This document shows, in pieces, positions 23,213 through 35,419 of a DNA stretch of 64,000 bases (positions within the stretch are counted from its first letter, which is position 1; the number at the start of each line of letters is the position of its first letter). Position numbers and translations under genes: made by a program. Below the pieces are notes generated by a model. That model saw only the letters and a program-made list of their open reading frames with translations, was not told where the DNA came from and ran no database searches. The stretch spans positions 166,251-230,250 of the forward strand of contig JAHQIW010001260.1 of the NCBI GenBank assembly GCA_019055375.1, written 5' to 3'. The stretch comes from Parelaphostrongylus tenuis. Lineage: Eukaryota; Nematoda; Chromadorea; Rhabditida; Metastrongylidae.

Positions 23213-23295
23213 GAACATGAGCCTCAGTAGCGCAACTGATTAGCACGCGCCATCGCAAAGAGTAGAATGCCGGTTCCATTCCACTTAAGGTTCAA
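23213..23295 (+). repeat. tRNA-derived SINE, family 1 (diverged)
   Basis: A GCGCAACTGATTAGCACGCG A-box segment and a CCGGTTCCATTCC B-box relic, with no closed cloverleaf. Confidence 0.5.
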
Positions 23296-23639
23296 TGTGT
23301 TGCTTCACTCTATTATGGAGTAGCATAGCAGTAGCTAAACATCTTCTATGATGAGGAAAGGTTAAGCCGATTCATTGTGTAATCTTGTTTTTTGCTACAT
23401 TATAATAAGAATCTATCACCGTAGCGATAATATTTTGATTTCTTCGAACCGTCTGTTGTTGAACCTGCCTATAAACATTCAATATAGTTTGTAAGAACAT
23501 TAAGTACGTACGCAGGCCACTGATGTACCAACCTCGAAAAGGCTTTCAACATTCTCACAGATTATTTCAATTTTTATCTGTAGCAAATACCAATAAATTT
23601 GAAAGGTATCAAGATTTTATAAATCTATTAGTAACCATC

Positions 23640-24540
23640 TATTTTTGAAGAAGAATTTGTGGTGAAGAATGATAGTAACGTTTACTCCTTTGGGCATGGC
23701 AAACAAAAACGCTAGCCCAGCTCTTCGCTGCACGCAGCGGCGAACAGAGAAAATGCTTAAGGAACTCAACGAAGTGGGGAAGAAGATTGAATTAAGCATA
23801 AATCGCATGAAAACTCAGTTTATGGAACACCAACGGTGCGATGTTGAGAATATCAGACTGGATGGATCTTTGATTACGGAGACTTCCTCGTACGTGTACC
23901 TTTGTCCTTCACTGAATAATGAAGAACAATATGAAGGAGGAAGTTGACAAAAGAAGGAAAGAAGCATGAGCCAAATCCAGGCCTCTCAAAGAAGCCGCCC
24001 GATCAAATAACGGACTCCAAATTACGTAATAACCTTTTCGATTCAACAGTCCTTCGAGTGTCCTGTTATGAGGTGAGGACGTGGGCTGATACTTCGACCA
24101 CGTCAAGACTACTACGGACGACCCACAGAGCGTTTAAACGATGTCTTCCAGAATCAGTAGGCACGTATAACACTTAACCTGCTTGCGCAGCTCAGATCTC
24201 AGAAATTTATCTGATGTTCTTAATCCCAATGAATTCACATGATAGCGTAGCACAGATGGACCGGTCATATAGTGAGAAGATCAGACGACAGATGGGCGGA
24301 ACGAACTGTTGAATGAATTCCACGAAAATGCACCCATCCCAGAGGACGACCACCCACACGTTGGGCGGATGCGTTCGTTGTAAGAATTAATAGCTGTATT
24401 CATATCTGTATTCGCACCAGGTGTATTCGTACCTGCCGATGTTCTACAGATCACGGTATGAAACTCGCGCCAGTGGCCATCCTTGAATGGAAGCACCGCC
24501 ATAGGTGACCAATACGTGAAAACGGGGCGTCAATGTATTC
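23640..24540 (+). mobile_element. RTE non-LTR element, RT C-terminal fragment
   Basis: Plus frames: NEVGKKIELSINRMKTQFM, SYVYLCPSLN, RNNLFDSTVLRVSCYEVRTW and LRTTHRAFKRC, the post-catalytic part of RTE reverse transcriptases. It then runs on as a stop-filled tail to about 24540. 5'-truncated and dead. Confidence 0.75.
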
Positions 24541-24729
24541 AAGTAAGTTGTCAAATCACATTGAGCACAATGTCAACGAAAATTTTTATCGAAATCAAAA
24601 AGTCTATCAACAAAATCAAAAATCAAAAATCTATTCCATCAAAAAGTTCGTGATGAGATGAGTTCAAGGAAACGCCATGAATACTGAGCGTTAATCATAA
24701 TGTGTTATCTTAATCAGTCAGCACCCAGG

Positions 24730-24950
24730 CTGGTAATGGTAGTAGTAGGACCTGTAATAGCAGTAGGAGTATGATGGCTGATGTTAGGTGACTCGTTTTC
24801 TTTAGAGCGTGGACGTACGTTTTATTAGACTACAACTTATCACTGCAGTAAAATGTGTGTTCAGGCTCATAAGAGAGCGAGTCACTGAAGCGACAGGCGT
24901 CAAACTGCTAATGATTATACTGCTACTACTACTACTGCTATTAGCATCCC
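24730..24950. repeat. Inverted trinucleotide tracts
   Basis: GGTAGTAGTAGG plus AATAGCAGTAGGAGTAT at 24735-24772, and the complementary ATACTGCTACTACTACTACT plus GCTATTAG at 24917-24945. The two tracts can pair across about 150 bases. Confidence 0.55.
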
Positions 24951-24959
24951 CGCGTCAAC

Positions 24960-26245
24960 TATTCAAGATAATTCCTTACAATTTACATATACACTGTGTC
25001 AACTTTTCTTCAACTCAACAGTCGTATTTCAAACTAAGTTCCGCGTTTTTCTCTTCACTTTAGTAACATCAAAAGGATGCAGTTGGCAGTCACACAAAAT
25101 AGGAGGATAAATGAAACTGATGCGAGGATGACACTTTTGTTTTCTAAGCACTCGAGCAACATTGCCGTAATGGAGGCCATTTAGCTATAAAGTAGGTATT
25201 TTGTAAAAACACAGTGAAAATATCAAAAGTTTATTTGACCAATAGTCAAAAGATGAATCGAAACCTGTTGTTTTTTGTTCGAGGTATTGATAATTTATGA
25301 AAATGGGCTGATTTTTGAGTGAACAATCATCGGTCGTTCCGTAAGGTGCAACTCATTTTCACAAGCAAGCACATATTGAGTAGTGAACTAATGGACTCTC
25401 CGCATCACTTTTACGTGAGTTGCACAACTTCGCTCGTTTAATTGCACTCCAATTCAAAGTGCATAGTTTTTCAGAATTGACTTTGCCATGTGTGTTCGGT
25501 GATTTTGATCATGACAGTTTCGTTATGTGCATTAAAGAAGAAGAACAGAAGGAGGCATCAGTATAAGTCAATCTCCAGATCAAAACACAGCACGCGTGAG
25601 TTTTGTGCGGTAAATAATTTGGTGATTGCTACCCCGTTAACTTCCTCAACGCCTCAACGACGACGTTCTTTGGATAAGGATTAAATTTTCTTGAGAGATT
25701 TGCGGTGAAAAATCCATTTACTTTTGCAGTTTCCTAACTCAGGAAAATAGTTTTTGCAGTACCAAGGCCTTTTATGCGTTCGAAAGGCTAACATGGCCTC
25801 CCAGTGATCAGCCGAAACCTTAAAATCGTTTTATGATGAACTGCCATCAAAACACCTTTTGTGCGTATAACGTGTTAGATAATGAAGTTATTAGTTAGAC
25901 GGGGTCCGTGATGTCGCTCTCATCACTCTAGCCTATCTCTCATTAATGGAACACTTCCATACTTCCTTGTAACGTACTAAAATCTGCTAGTTCGTATCGG
26001 ATTTTTTGAGCTTGCATCATTACAGTCACCCATCCCTTTGCGTAATACAGAACGATAACAATTTCGAGACTACCGTGGGTGATGAGCATGTTCACACCGT
26101 CGCTAAAGGAGTGGCTAATTAAGCAGTTCTTATTGATAACATGGATTCAGTATCTGTTAGCGTGACGGGGTTCAATGCCAATTTGTGCTTATCAAGTCAA
26201 TCCGATGACGGTTGGTTGCTAAAAAATCAGTTTTTCACATCACCG
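24960..26245. other. Non-coding stretch with one basic ORF
   Basis: The only coding-like item is 25490-25684; see that entry. The rest is AT-rich and featureless. Confidence 0.3.
25490..25684 (+). CDS. Small hypothetical ORF, hydrophobic N-terminus and basic tail
   Basis: 64 codons: a short hydrophobic start (SVILIMTVSLCAL), then LKKKNRRRHQYKS and PQRRRSLDKD. It looks like a membrane or signal segment with a basic tail, but no splice context or family is recognised. Confidence 0.2.
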   Translation: MCSVILIMTVSLCALKKKNRRRHQYKSISRSKHSTREFCAVNNLVIATPLTSSTPQRRRSLDKD

Positions 26246-26249
26246 AAGG

Positions 26250-26400
26250 AGTGCTAGCAGAACAGGAGCCTCGACAGTGCATCTGGTTATTACGCGCTCC
26301 TGCAAAGTGTAGAGTAGGGGGTTCAAGTTCTCCAAGAAGTTGAACGTTTTGCATTACCACTTTATATTTGTGCATATACAGTTATAACATCATAACACCG
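26250..26400 (+). repeat. tRNA-derived SINE, family 1 (diverged)
   Basis: CAGTGCATCTGGTTATTACG A-box region, GGGTTCAAGTTC B box, then the ACGTTTTGCAT and ATAACATCATAACACCGCTAA tail blocks seen in the 319-475 hairpin. Confidence 0.55.
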
Positions 26401-26409
26401 CTAAAAAAG

Positions 26410-27960
26410 CATGTAAATAAAGAACATTTGTTGATTACATACATCTAGTGCTGGAATAATCAGATTTCTTCTCATATGGTGATGCCCGTAATTCGAAATT
26501 CTTGACCATGATACTGAGACTCCCAGTAAACACCACATTTTATGCAGACTTCATAGAGGGTGCCGTCTCATTCTCAGTTTGACATGGAAATAAAATGATT
26601 TATCGCAATCTTATGCTTTGAATTCGACCTTGTCATGAAAATTTTCGACGTTTTGACTTGAAGTCCACTCTTACGTGTAGTGATTTTTGACGACACCTCT
26701 AATGTTCATCATGCGTTCACTGGTCAGTAGATTATCAGGAATTCACTGCGTTATACAGAGTTCAGAATTTTGTGAAAGTCACCATTCATTATTAGCATTC
26801 TTAGTTTCTATGCAGTCTCCCTTACAAATTTGAACAAGTTAGGTTGTGTATATTTCAAATAATTTGGCAATGGAAGTAGACTCTTGAGATAAAAGAAAAG
26901 AATGACAGTTTATGACCGCGAACTATACATTGGCGAGTAGCATCGTGCTTCTTTATTTACATGCTCGAACGTGAAATAGAACAGAAATTCAGGATGTGAG
27001 CTTTAGAAAAAAAAAACATAATTTTAGCGTAGGAAACAAAAGGGAACTTTTTTGCAGACAATAAAGCTGTAGAAACCGATGATTGATTAGATAACGAATA
27101 TAGCTTGATTACGTCGGCTGAGGTTGAATGGAAGATTTCCGCATCATATGACTCTATGTCGTCGAGAATATGTTGATGACCCCAATGGAATGTTATCCCA
27201 ACGTTTAAGGAGAGCCATCACTTAACATTTTATCATTATTGCCACATGAACTCTGCAACATTCTTGTATCTTTACGAAATTTCAGACCAGTAGTCTTTCA
27301 GTTGTCGTATGAAACTCGTTGGAGAAAAGCGGACGCCAAGCATCAGTGGACAAATGAAGAGTAAGCACAATGAGAAAAGGATAAAAATTCATCAATATAA
27401 CTCTGAGCTGCATCCATATAATTAAATTATACAAATCAAGGTTGAATCTGGCATTACCTGACCTAGTTTTTATGTTTTTTTTTGACAACCTACAACCAAA
27501 TTTTGGAACAGAACACGACTAATACTCCAGTGTGCTTGTTACAAAGATAATCTCTAAATTTAAGAGTGGGGAAATTGCAGCTCAATTAACCTGTTCATTG
27601 CGCGCAACAGAATGATATCCTTTAGCACTTGCTGGGAAATATGCAGCTAGTTTCTGTTGTAGCTGTTCTGGCCTGCCTTCTTTCTATCTAGAACGCTCTC
27701 ATCGTAATCAATTGAAGGATGGGTGACACCGAAAAAATCAACATTTGTTGTCTTCATTCCTATTGCTGAACGTTTAAGAGTGGAGTACGGTCTCAAAATG
27801 TCAAGTCTACTAGGAAAGTACCTCTTTTCAAAAGTCTGCTATTCAAGTCTATATTTCAGACCACTGAGCAGCCAAAAAAAGTTGGAATAAAACGGCATCA
27901 AAAAGGATAAAATGTTTTTTTTGATATTAGGCAATTACAAGGAGTAACAAACGCAATCAT
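26410..27960. other. Non-coding stretch
   Basis: AT-rich sequence with no supportable feature. Confidence 0.3.
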
Positions 27961-27969
27961 GACAGAACA

Positions 27970-28434
27970 GTGAGTAGAGTGCAGAGGGCCGATTTGGAAT
28001 TACTACAAAAAGTGGAAAATGAGTACGTGAATCAGGCAACTCAATTAATTTGTCTCATAATCATATATTTTTTAGAGAACGAAAAAGCCACATATGAGAA
28101 ATTTGGACGAGGTAAGGACGACGCAGGTGGAATGAATATTGCAAAGATGGCAGATATAACAGACATCACAATGTAATGACAGAACATTTGTGATTGAGTT
28201 GAAACAAGTGCCGGTGTGGAAGCCACGCAGTCTGCAATCAAGCCAGTCTCAGGGCTCAAAGTGTAGTGATCAATCAATCAAAGAAGGCAGCACGACAACA
28301 ATTGCAACATGATATTAGAGCGACTATGCTTGAGCTGAATAAGGATGCTGATGTCGCTCAGGAAACTACGCAGTACCATCAGCCAATTTCTAAAATCACG
28401 CCAGTGTTGGACTTGAAGTGCTATAGTAACTGAA
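27970..28434 (+). CDS. Unassigned coding-like cluster, coiled-coil composition
   Basis: Three plus-strand pieces look coding: RADLELLQKVENEY near 27990, ENEKATYEKFGR after a TTTTTTAG acceptor near 28077 (followed by GTAAGG), and AARQQLQHDIRATMLELNK...DADVAQETTQ from about 28290 to a TGA near 28432. All are rich in E, K, Q and L in heptad-like order. The junction phases could not be settled and the family is not recognised. Confidence 0.3.
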
Positions 28435-28439
28435 ATTTA

Positions 28440-29045
28440 TGATCTCTGAAATCTGTCAGTATTCCAGGCATCATTTTCATTGTTTTCTGCCACATTATAC
28501 ATAGTTACTTCGCATTGCAATGGACGATGAATAATTTTAATCCGTGCATATCATACACAGATATTACTGCCTAAATCGCTATTAGAGTGTTAGAAAATAA
28601 TAGGCAAAGATTATTATTGAGCTGATCCTGGTACAGATTGCCTTTCAAACCCGTATGCTCGATTTGCAAGTGCTCTCCAAATTTCAAAGATTGGATAGAA
28701 TATATTTCTGGTATTGTAAGATTTGAATGACAGTATTTCTTCGTTAGACGGCACGGAATAGAGAAACGATCCCACCCGATGAACAAGGACTTTATATGGT
28801 GGTTTCAAATCATTTGAAAACCGAAATTTTTAGCCAGAGCACTGCGCAGCGCTTTTTTAAGAAAGTCTTTTTATAACGCTCAGTGGAAATTAAACGCGTT
28901 TCACACACGTTTATTTCTCGAAGGACAGAGCTCTTGATTTAGACTACTGATGATCATTCGATAGCGTACGACATAGCGATTCCGAGTTTGTGCTCATTTT
29001 CCGGAAAGACCGCTTCTCTGAAGGTCACCTGCCACCTCTCACCTG
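28440..29045. other. Non-coding, includes a family Y repeat end
   Basis: 28855-29000 matches the family Y blocks (TCACACACGTTTATTTCTCG, ATGATCATTCGATAGCGTA). Nothing else recognised. Confidence 0.35.
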
Positions 29046-29049
29046 TCAC

Positions 29050-31710
29050 CCGCCGCCCCGTTGATCGTCGAGTGACCCGAGCGGGCACCAACAACACCTC
29101 CTATTTTTCCTATAGCGTGCAAGAGTAGCCCTGTAGGACCTCTTCACTCATCAAGTATCATATCTTTCTTCTATGGTTTTCGCACAGAAACCGGACCAGC
29201 GGGTCGGTGGTCTTTCTGTAGAGCGCTTGATATTCCGGAAAATCCAGTCGGTAAAGGCTGTCGTCCATCGGTTGTCGTTAAAGCGCATCACGTGTCCAAA
29301 GCACCTTATTTTCGACATCCTGGCGTTTAGAACGACGTCTTTGACCTTCGATCGTTGACGTAGGCCGGAACTTGGAATCCTTTCTCTCATTTGCGAGATA
29401 CGGGATCTTCCTACATCGACCTTTCGACTGCGCGTTCGATAACGCCAAGTGATTTTTCATCCTGCTTACTTAGCTACCACGCTTCAGCTGCATATGCTAG
29501 GGCAGGGATAATCGTCGAGTCGAAAAGGTGGGCACGGAGTAGGATTGTTCTCCGCCCTCTTCACTACGTTCTCGATGCTCTCTAACGCTACCAAAGCTAC
29601 ACATTTCCTTCTGCTCAACTCTGGAGCTAGGTCGTTCATCATATTGATTTCACGACCTAGATAGCCATAACTGGAGCATTCGAAATTTTCGTTCCGTTGA
29701 GTGTGAATGCGGCATTGACACCCATGCGTTTCTCATGAACATCGTTTTTAGTTATTTAGTTGAAGACGAGTCTCTCCACAGCGTTGTTGAAATTGGTCAA
29801 CATTCGTCCCGCTCTGTTGATGTTTGCTGTTATGAGGACTGTATCACCAGTAAAGCGAAGATGGTTTAATTGTCGACTGTCAATTTTCACTCGCATGTCG
29901 TCTCATTCTAGTGTTCGCATGACGTCTTGGAGGGTGACAGTGAATAATTCTGGCAAAATTGTATCGCCTTGTCGAACCTTTCTTCTTACGTCGATGGTGA
30001 TATTGTTGTAGAATGGAGATATCTTGGACCTGAAATCTTTATATAGCTCATGAAGAGTCATTATGTATTGAGTAGGGATGCCCTGGTTATTCAGAGCCTC
30101 TATAACCGCTTCTGTTTCTACTGAATCAAAGGCTTTCTTCATATCGATGAAAGTGAAATAGAGCGCATGTTTGTGCTCTCATAAAACATCAATGAGTCTT
30201 GTAATCATGAGGATGTGGTCTATCATACTAAATCCTTTTCGGAACCCTGCTCATTCGCATGGCTGCCCTATGTCTAGTGTTCTCTCAATCCTGATTGGGT
30301 TTGAAAAGTTTATAGACATCGGACAGCAAGCAGATTGGGCTATAATTGGCTATGTCGTGGAGGTCTCAGTTTTTGACAACAACAAGGTTTTGCTGAATTT
30401 CCATTCATTGGGAACCTTGCAATCTGGCAGGTAGTGAGGGAAGAGCCAAACTAGGCTGTTGATGAGAACTGGCGGTAAGTTCTTCAGGTATGCTGGTCTA
30501 ATCCTGCTCGGACCGGGTGTTGTTCCGTTGTTCACCGACGATTCGCATGTCGAGTTTTGGATGGGAGGATTAGTGGAACGACAGGTACATGTTCCTTCAA
30601 TTTTATGACGGTAAGAGAATATGGCTAGCGAAGAGATTCGACTAGTACTCATGGATGATTTCCTCCATTGCCCAAGCTGTAAGTGTCACGTCAGGGCATC
30701 GGAGTGTATCATCTTGGCCTCATAATTGGCGATACCTCGCTGGGCTTTGCGAATGCTTTTTCCAGCTTCTGCAGCTTCTGCCATAACTGCTGCTCGTCTC
30801 TCTTTGAGATCTTCTTTCATCGCTATTTGCAGCGTTGCGCAAGTTCGCACGTCAGGTTTTGTTGCGTGCAGCTCGTGCGATTCCACGCTGACGTATCAGC
30901 TCGAGTGTCTGCGAAGACAAGCGTCTCTTCGTGACCTTAGGACTCTCGGCTTTCGTAGCGCTAACGTGCAGATATTCAACGACTAGTCGTAATCTCGTCG
31001 ATGTTGTCGATAACGATATTTTCCCAAGAGCCGACTAATGATTTGAATACATCCCAATTTATGGTAGTTCTGGGACATTCGCTGTTTGAATTTAGCAACA
31101 TTTCTCACCTCTCCGCTTAAAAACGGAACGTTTGCGCGAAGGAGGCGATGGTCTGATCTCGTGTAGAACTTAAGACAACAGCGACATCGGTCAGGCAAAA
31201 TCTTCGATCTACTAAGATGTGGTCTATTTCGTTATGGTACTCTTCATTGAGAGACTCCCAAGTGAGTCGTCATAATAAACTCAGATACCCTCTCAGACTG
31301 TTCATTCCATTTTAGCTCGTGGGTCCCAATATGGCGTTCTTCAGACGTCCTTCTAGCTCCAGTTTTCGCGTTAAAATCTCCAACAATGACCTTGAAGAAT
31401 GTATGATCTTCTCTGAAGAATTTTTCGAGGTCCATATAGAACGCTTCGACTACGTCTTCGTCATAGCTTGATGTTGGTGCGTATGCGACGAAGATGGTCA
31501 AAGCCGGCATAGAACCACATCGTTTCAACCGTAATCGTCCGATACGGATTGTTAGTTGTTCAAACGAATCAATGTTCACGGTCAAATGCAATTTGACGAG
31601 GACGCCAACGCTACCTACACCTCTACTATCGCATGCTCCAAAAAACAGCTCTTCACCGGTGTCATAAATACCGTGAAAAGGATGGCGGAAGAAACGCAGT
31701 GTCGAAACAA
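29050..31710 (-). mobile_element. RTE non-LTR retrotransposon, nearly full length, dead
   Basis: Minus strand, 5' to 3': endonuclease 31700-31000 (DTGEELFFGACDSRG, ALTIFVAYAPTS, KVIVGDFNAKTG, SDHRLLRA); linker 30890-30690; RT palm from about 30650 (GPSRIRPAYLKNLPP, LPDCKVPNEWK, MKKAFDSVETEAVIEALNNQ); C-terminal domain 29390-29151 (FGHVMRFNDNRW, RPPTRW). The RT active site that should be FADD reads FTGD near 29850, so it is catalytically dead. It has several stops and shifts. The N-terminal endonuclease start is missing. The 3' end has CACCTGTCACC-type short repeats. Confidence 0.88.
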
Positions 31711-31719
31711 ATGAGGAAA

Positions 31720-33320
31720 GGTAGTCAAAAAGCTATGGAATGTTAGACAAATGAGCAATTTTTGCTATAATTCTAACGAAGTGCAATGTAAAGCACGAAG
31801 CTGATCACTAGCAGCGCTTTCGCAACAGACGAGGAATTCAAAACTTCCATAGTGGTGTTTTGCTAAAACTACGTATTACCGCCCGTCCTAGGAATAAGAT
31901 ATTAACAAAGTGACAAATCTCTCTCTTGAAGTGCAGGCCCCTTCCCATGGTGACCACAAATGTGGAGCTGTTTCTTGGCCAACATCCAAAACCTCCCTTG
32001 CTCGACGCCGATCCATGAGAAAACCAGTAATTTGGACTGAAATCTCATATGCACAGTGCGTCATTGGAACGCGAACCAGCGAACACATCACGACCCAAAC
32101 TCCACGATACTTCTTGCTCCACACGTATAAGGTCAGAACAGTCGTTCAGACGACGAACTCTACGCTCTTGTTAAGGTTGGTTGCGCATCAAATTCTACAC
32201 AATAAACAACAGCCCTCAAGAACGAGAACGAGGAGTGATGCGCGTCTATTAGATGACAAAATTTCTCTTAGTGGAAATTTTTGTCACGACTTATTGGTTG
32301 CATTGGTTTTATTGTACAAAATCACGACGTCACAACACAGACGGAAAAACAGTGAGATAGAGAATAAAATTTTCATCAGTTGTAAATAATTGATAGGTCT
32401 TCACTACTGATTGTTTTCCAGGGTCTCGTCAAATCATCTCCGTTCCAATTACAATCGTTTACCTAGTCTATGAACATAGTCACTGCATTCTGTGCAGTCT
32501 TAAATTTTCAGCCAAAGATACGGCAGATATTACCGACCTTAGTGAGAACATATTTGACTCAGAGAGTGTATATACCTCACAACGATGATCCATAAAAATG
32601 CCTATTACATTTGTCTTGTTGCTTCATGAAGTTATTTTAAAGATGTTTTCAAATCACAACTGAAATACGAGGATTCGTTCAACTCACCGAAAGGTGATCT
32701 GCGCTACGGTAACGATCAGTAAAAGAAAAGAGATGAAACCAAAGTACAAGGTTTAAAGTGATGTTTGGCGAAATTGCGTTCATATTTATTCAAATTTCTC
32801 TGTTGCATGTACGGTTTTCCCTCATCAGTGTAGAGTCAGATATTCTTTGTGACATACTTTATCCAACATTTCAGTTATCCAAACGCAACAGCTGAGGAGA
32901 AAACTCATCAAATATGTGAATTGTGCAGGACTTATCTCACTATTAATTTTCTCATTCGAGTTCATACCAACATTTTCTGAACAGAGATTTCCTTCGGTGC
33001 ACACCATTGGGTCCTGACGACTGATTCGATGTATTTATGGAAGTTCAATAAACGGGTGATGAATTAGGCAAAAGTGTCGAGCTCTCGCCAGCACTAGTTT
33101 TTTTGCATAGACAAAGAAGACTTCTCGATGTCGTAAATTTCAAACATTGTCGGATCTAAAAGTTCAGTTTTTTGCGTGGTTAAACAAGCTGCGAAATCAT
33201 TCCAAAGTTGAGCATAATAACACGTTTGCAGGAACGCGAGTTAAACATAACTTACATGTAAAGTTAGTATAGTGATCCATGTACAGGAAGCACAGAATTT
33301 CTGATAAACTGTATTTCTGC
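31720..33320. other. Region with one long but unrecognised open frame
   Basis: Plus 31910-32389 is open for 159 codons, and the opposite strand is open too at 32124-31888. Composition (R, S, T, H rich) and lack of motifs suggest repeat DNA rather than a gene. The rest is featureless. Confidence 0.3.
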
Positions 33321-33329
33321 AATCTTAGT

Positions 33330-34230
33330 GTGTATGCTTTTTTTTACAAATGCTGATAGTAAAGAAACGGGTACGAAAGCGGTCGACATTGATAAAAATC
33401 GAGTGGTTTCAGAACATCAATTGTCTACAGAACCGTGTAATGTTTCAAAGAGACTGCAGGGTTCGCGGACTGTCCTTGAAAGTGTCGCCCAACCACCGTG
33501 TCTACTCCGAAAAACATTCGGAAGATCTGCTGCCAGATTCAATGAAATCAGAAGCATGCGATGCGCAAAATGGTCCAGAAAACTTGAGAGTGGATAGTGG
33601 AGCGCCCGAAACATTCTTAAAAGGAAAACAAAGCTATGCAATCACAATGTCGTCCGTGTTCACGTTCTAGAAGAAAAAAGAAGAAAAAATGGCTTTTAAA
33701 GGCTGGCCGAATGATTTGCTTGATAGATAATGCTCGTTTGTCAAAGGTGTTCTTTACGAATAAGAAGATTACGGTCGAATCACTCCACAATCGCCAGAAT
33801 CGACGTGCTTTCTAAAGAAAACGCCAGTGAAGTCTGCAGTAGCAAAAACCATGAGCCACAGTCATTTTGCGGACTCTGTGATGGGTTGGGACGGCTTTTG
33901 TGCCACCGTAAGGATGCCGTTGTTCTTCATCGACAGAAACGTGAAATTCAACGCTGTCAGCTTGCAACAGCCACTCTTACGGAGCGCCCTGGAATCTTGC
34001 AGTAATTAAAACTTTGTCGTCAACGGATTCACGCTTGCGCAGAACTGGTGTCTTGGGTACTCAGTCGGCTTCAGGCTTTTGGAGCAACGACATTTGGCTG
34101 CCAATCTCAACGGATCTCAACCCGTTGGATTACACCGTGTGGTCCACGCTGGAGGAAGAAGTCATAGCTATTGTTATAATTGCTGTTCTACTAAACATGA
34201 TTATTTCTTCAACTAAATGAAATCATTTGT
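33330..34230 (+). pseudogene. Tc1/mariner-like transposase relic
   Basis: Plus frames in order: RDCRV...STP-type HTH linker near 33490, KVFFTNKKITVESLHN near 33745, VGTAFVPP-like and PLFFIDRNVKFNA near 33920, then STDLNPLDYTVWSTLEEEV near 34110. The last is the DLNP-x-D-W-L-E block around the final catalytic acid of Tc1/mariner transposases. Stops and frameshifts throughout. Confidence 0.75.
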
Positions 34231-34239
34231 TCATGAATA

Positions 34240-35080
34240 ATTTTTATTACTATTGAAACAGCTGAAAACAATTAGGCTTTTTCGCGCACCATGGAAGTGT
34301 GTATGAAGTTATCTTTTCACGTCCCTTAGTCTGCTGAGCAAAGGAATCTTATTTAGACGATTGTTAACAATGAAAAGGGTATTATGGCATCCACTTTCAA
34401 AAGAGATTTCAATCGTAGTAGACATGACTTTTCACCACAGCAAGAATTTATGATATTCAAATGCGTGGAAGGGCACAGAAAGTGAAATAAAGGTTACGGG
34501 CATAGCAGATGGTAGATAATAGCGAAAAAAACATAAAATTGAATTAAATCATTAAGCAAAAACTTTGTTAAAACCAGAAGGCTTATTTTCAATAAGGCCA
34601 CTTCGTTTGGTTTACATTAAGTTGACCTGTTCGACAGAGCGGGCAATGAACGTCGTCCCTGTAGTCACAGAAGATTTCAACGTCATCACGAATGGGTTGA
34701 ATTTTGCGATGTGGAATTTAACTTTTAGTGGTAATTGTTGGTTTTAGTGTAGAAAACTACAGGTGAACGCCATTGCTCGTTCGTTTCTCAAAAGAGTACA
34801 GATAAATTTTTGAAACAGAAAGAATGTCATTCCAGTGATTGGAGCTTGGATATAGACACTAAGGTGTTACCATATAAATTCAGAACCTAGCCACCTTACG
34901 TAACCGTAAACAGTAATGAGTAAAAATGCCTAAACACACGAAAAAACATTACAAAGATCATTACATACGCAATAATATAAGCACAATCATCGTCAAAATC
35001 AAAAGAACTTCGTAGACTCTCATAATAGAACTTTCAAATTCTTCTTTGCCAGCATAGTGAGGTGATTTTGAACATTAGGT
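34240..35080. other. Non-coding stretch
   Basis: AT-rich; nothing recognised. Confidence 0.3.
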
Positions 35081-35082
35081 TA

Positions 35083-35410
35083 AGGAAAAATTTCTTACCA
35101 CCAATTGTAAATTCAAAAATTGAAATAAGTTCTGTTTAAAACAACAATAATTATCCTTAAAAATGCAGGCCATCACTATCAGCGATCTTCTGGCAATGGT
35201 ATGCGAGCTTCCGGATTTGCTCGAAATCGTCATACATTGGATTTTGTATCCAAATAGTTCCTGAGATGCCTCCTCAACATAATATAATTTCTCGCACTCT
35301 GTTCATGCAGGAAATGTTCTGTTGAGCTGAACTGGATTATAATCGGACGCCACAGCATCTGGACTGTGGGATGAGTTCGGTAAGACCTCGACCCTCCAAT
35401 TCATCAAAGC
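35083..35410 (-). pseudogene. mariner relic, C-terminal end
   Basis: Minus frames: SPDAVASDYN near 35350 (mariner SPDLAPSDY-type block) and DFEQIRKLAYHCQKIADSDG near 35200, ending at TTAGGTTAAGGAAAAATTTC at 35083. The same arrangement occurs at 52262-52560. Confidence 0.6.
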
Positions 35411-35419
35411 TTTTCCTAG

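Noticed and set aside
23669..24177. Host gene suggested by two adjoining plus frames
   Set aside because: The words match the C-terminal part of RTE reverse transcriptases, so it is a transposon fragment.
31910..32389. 159-codon plus-strand open frame, longest in its area
   Set aside because: The opposite strand is open too, composition is R/S/T-rich without motifs, and no splice or start context supports it.
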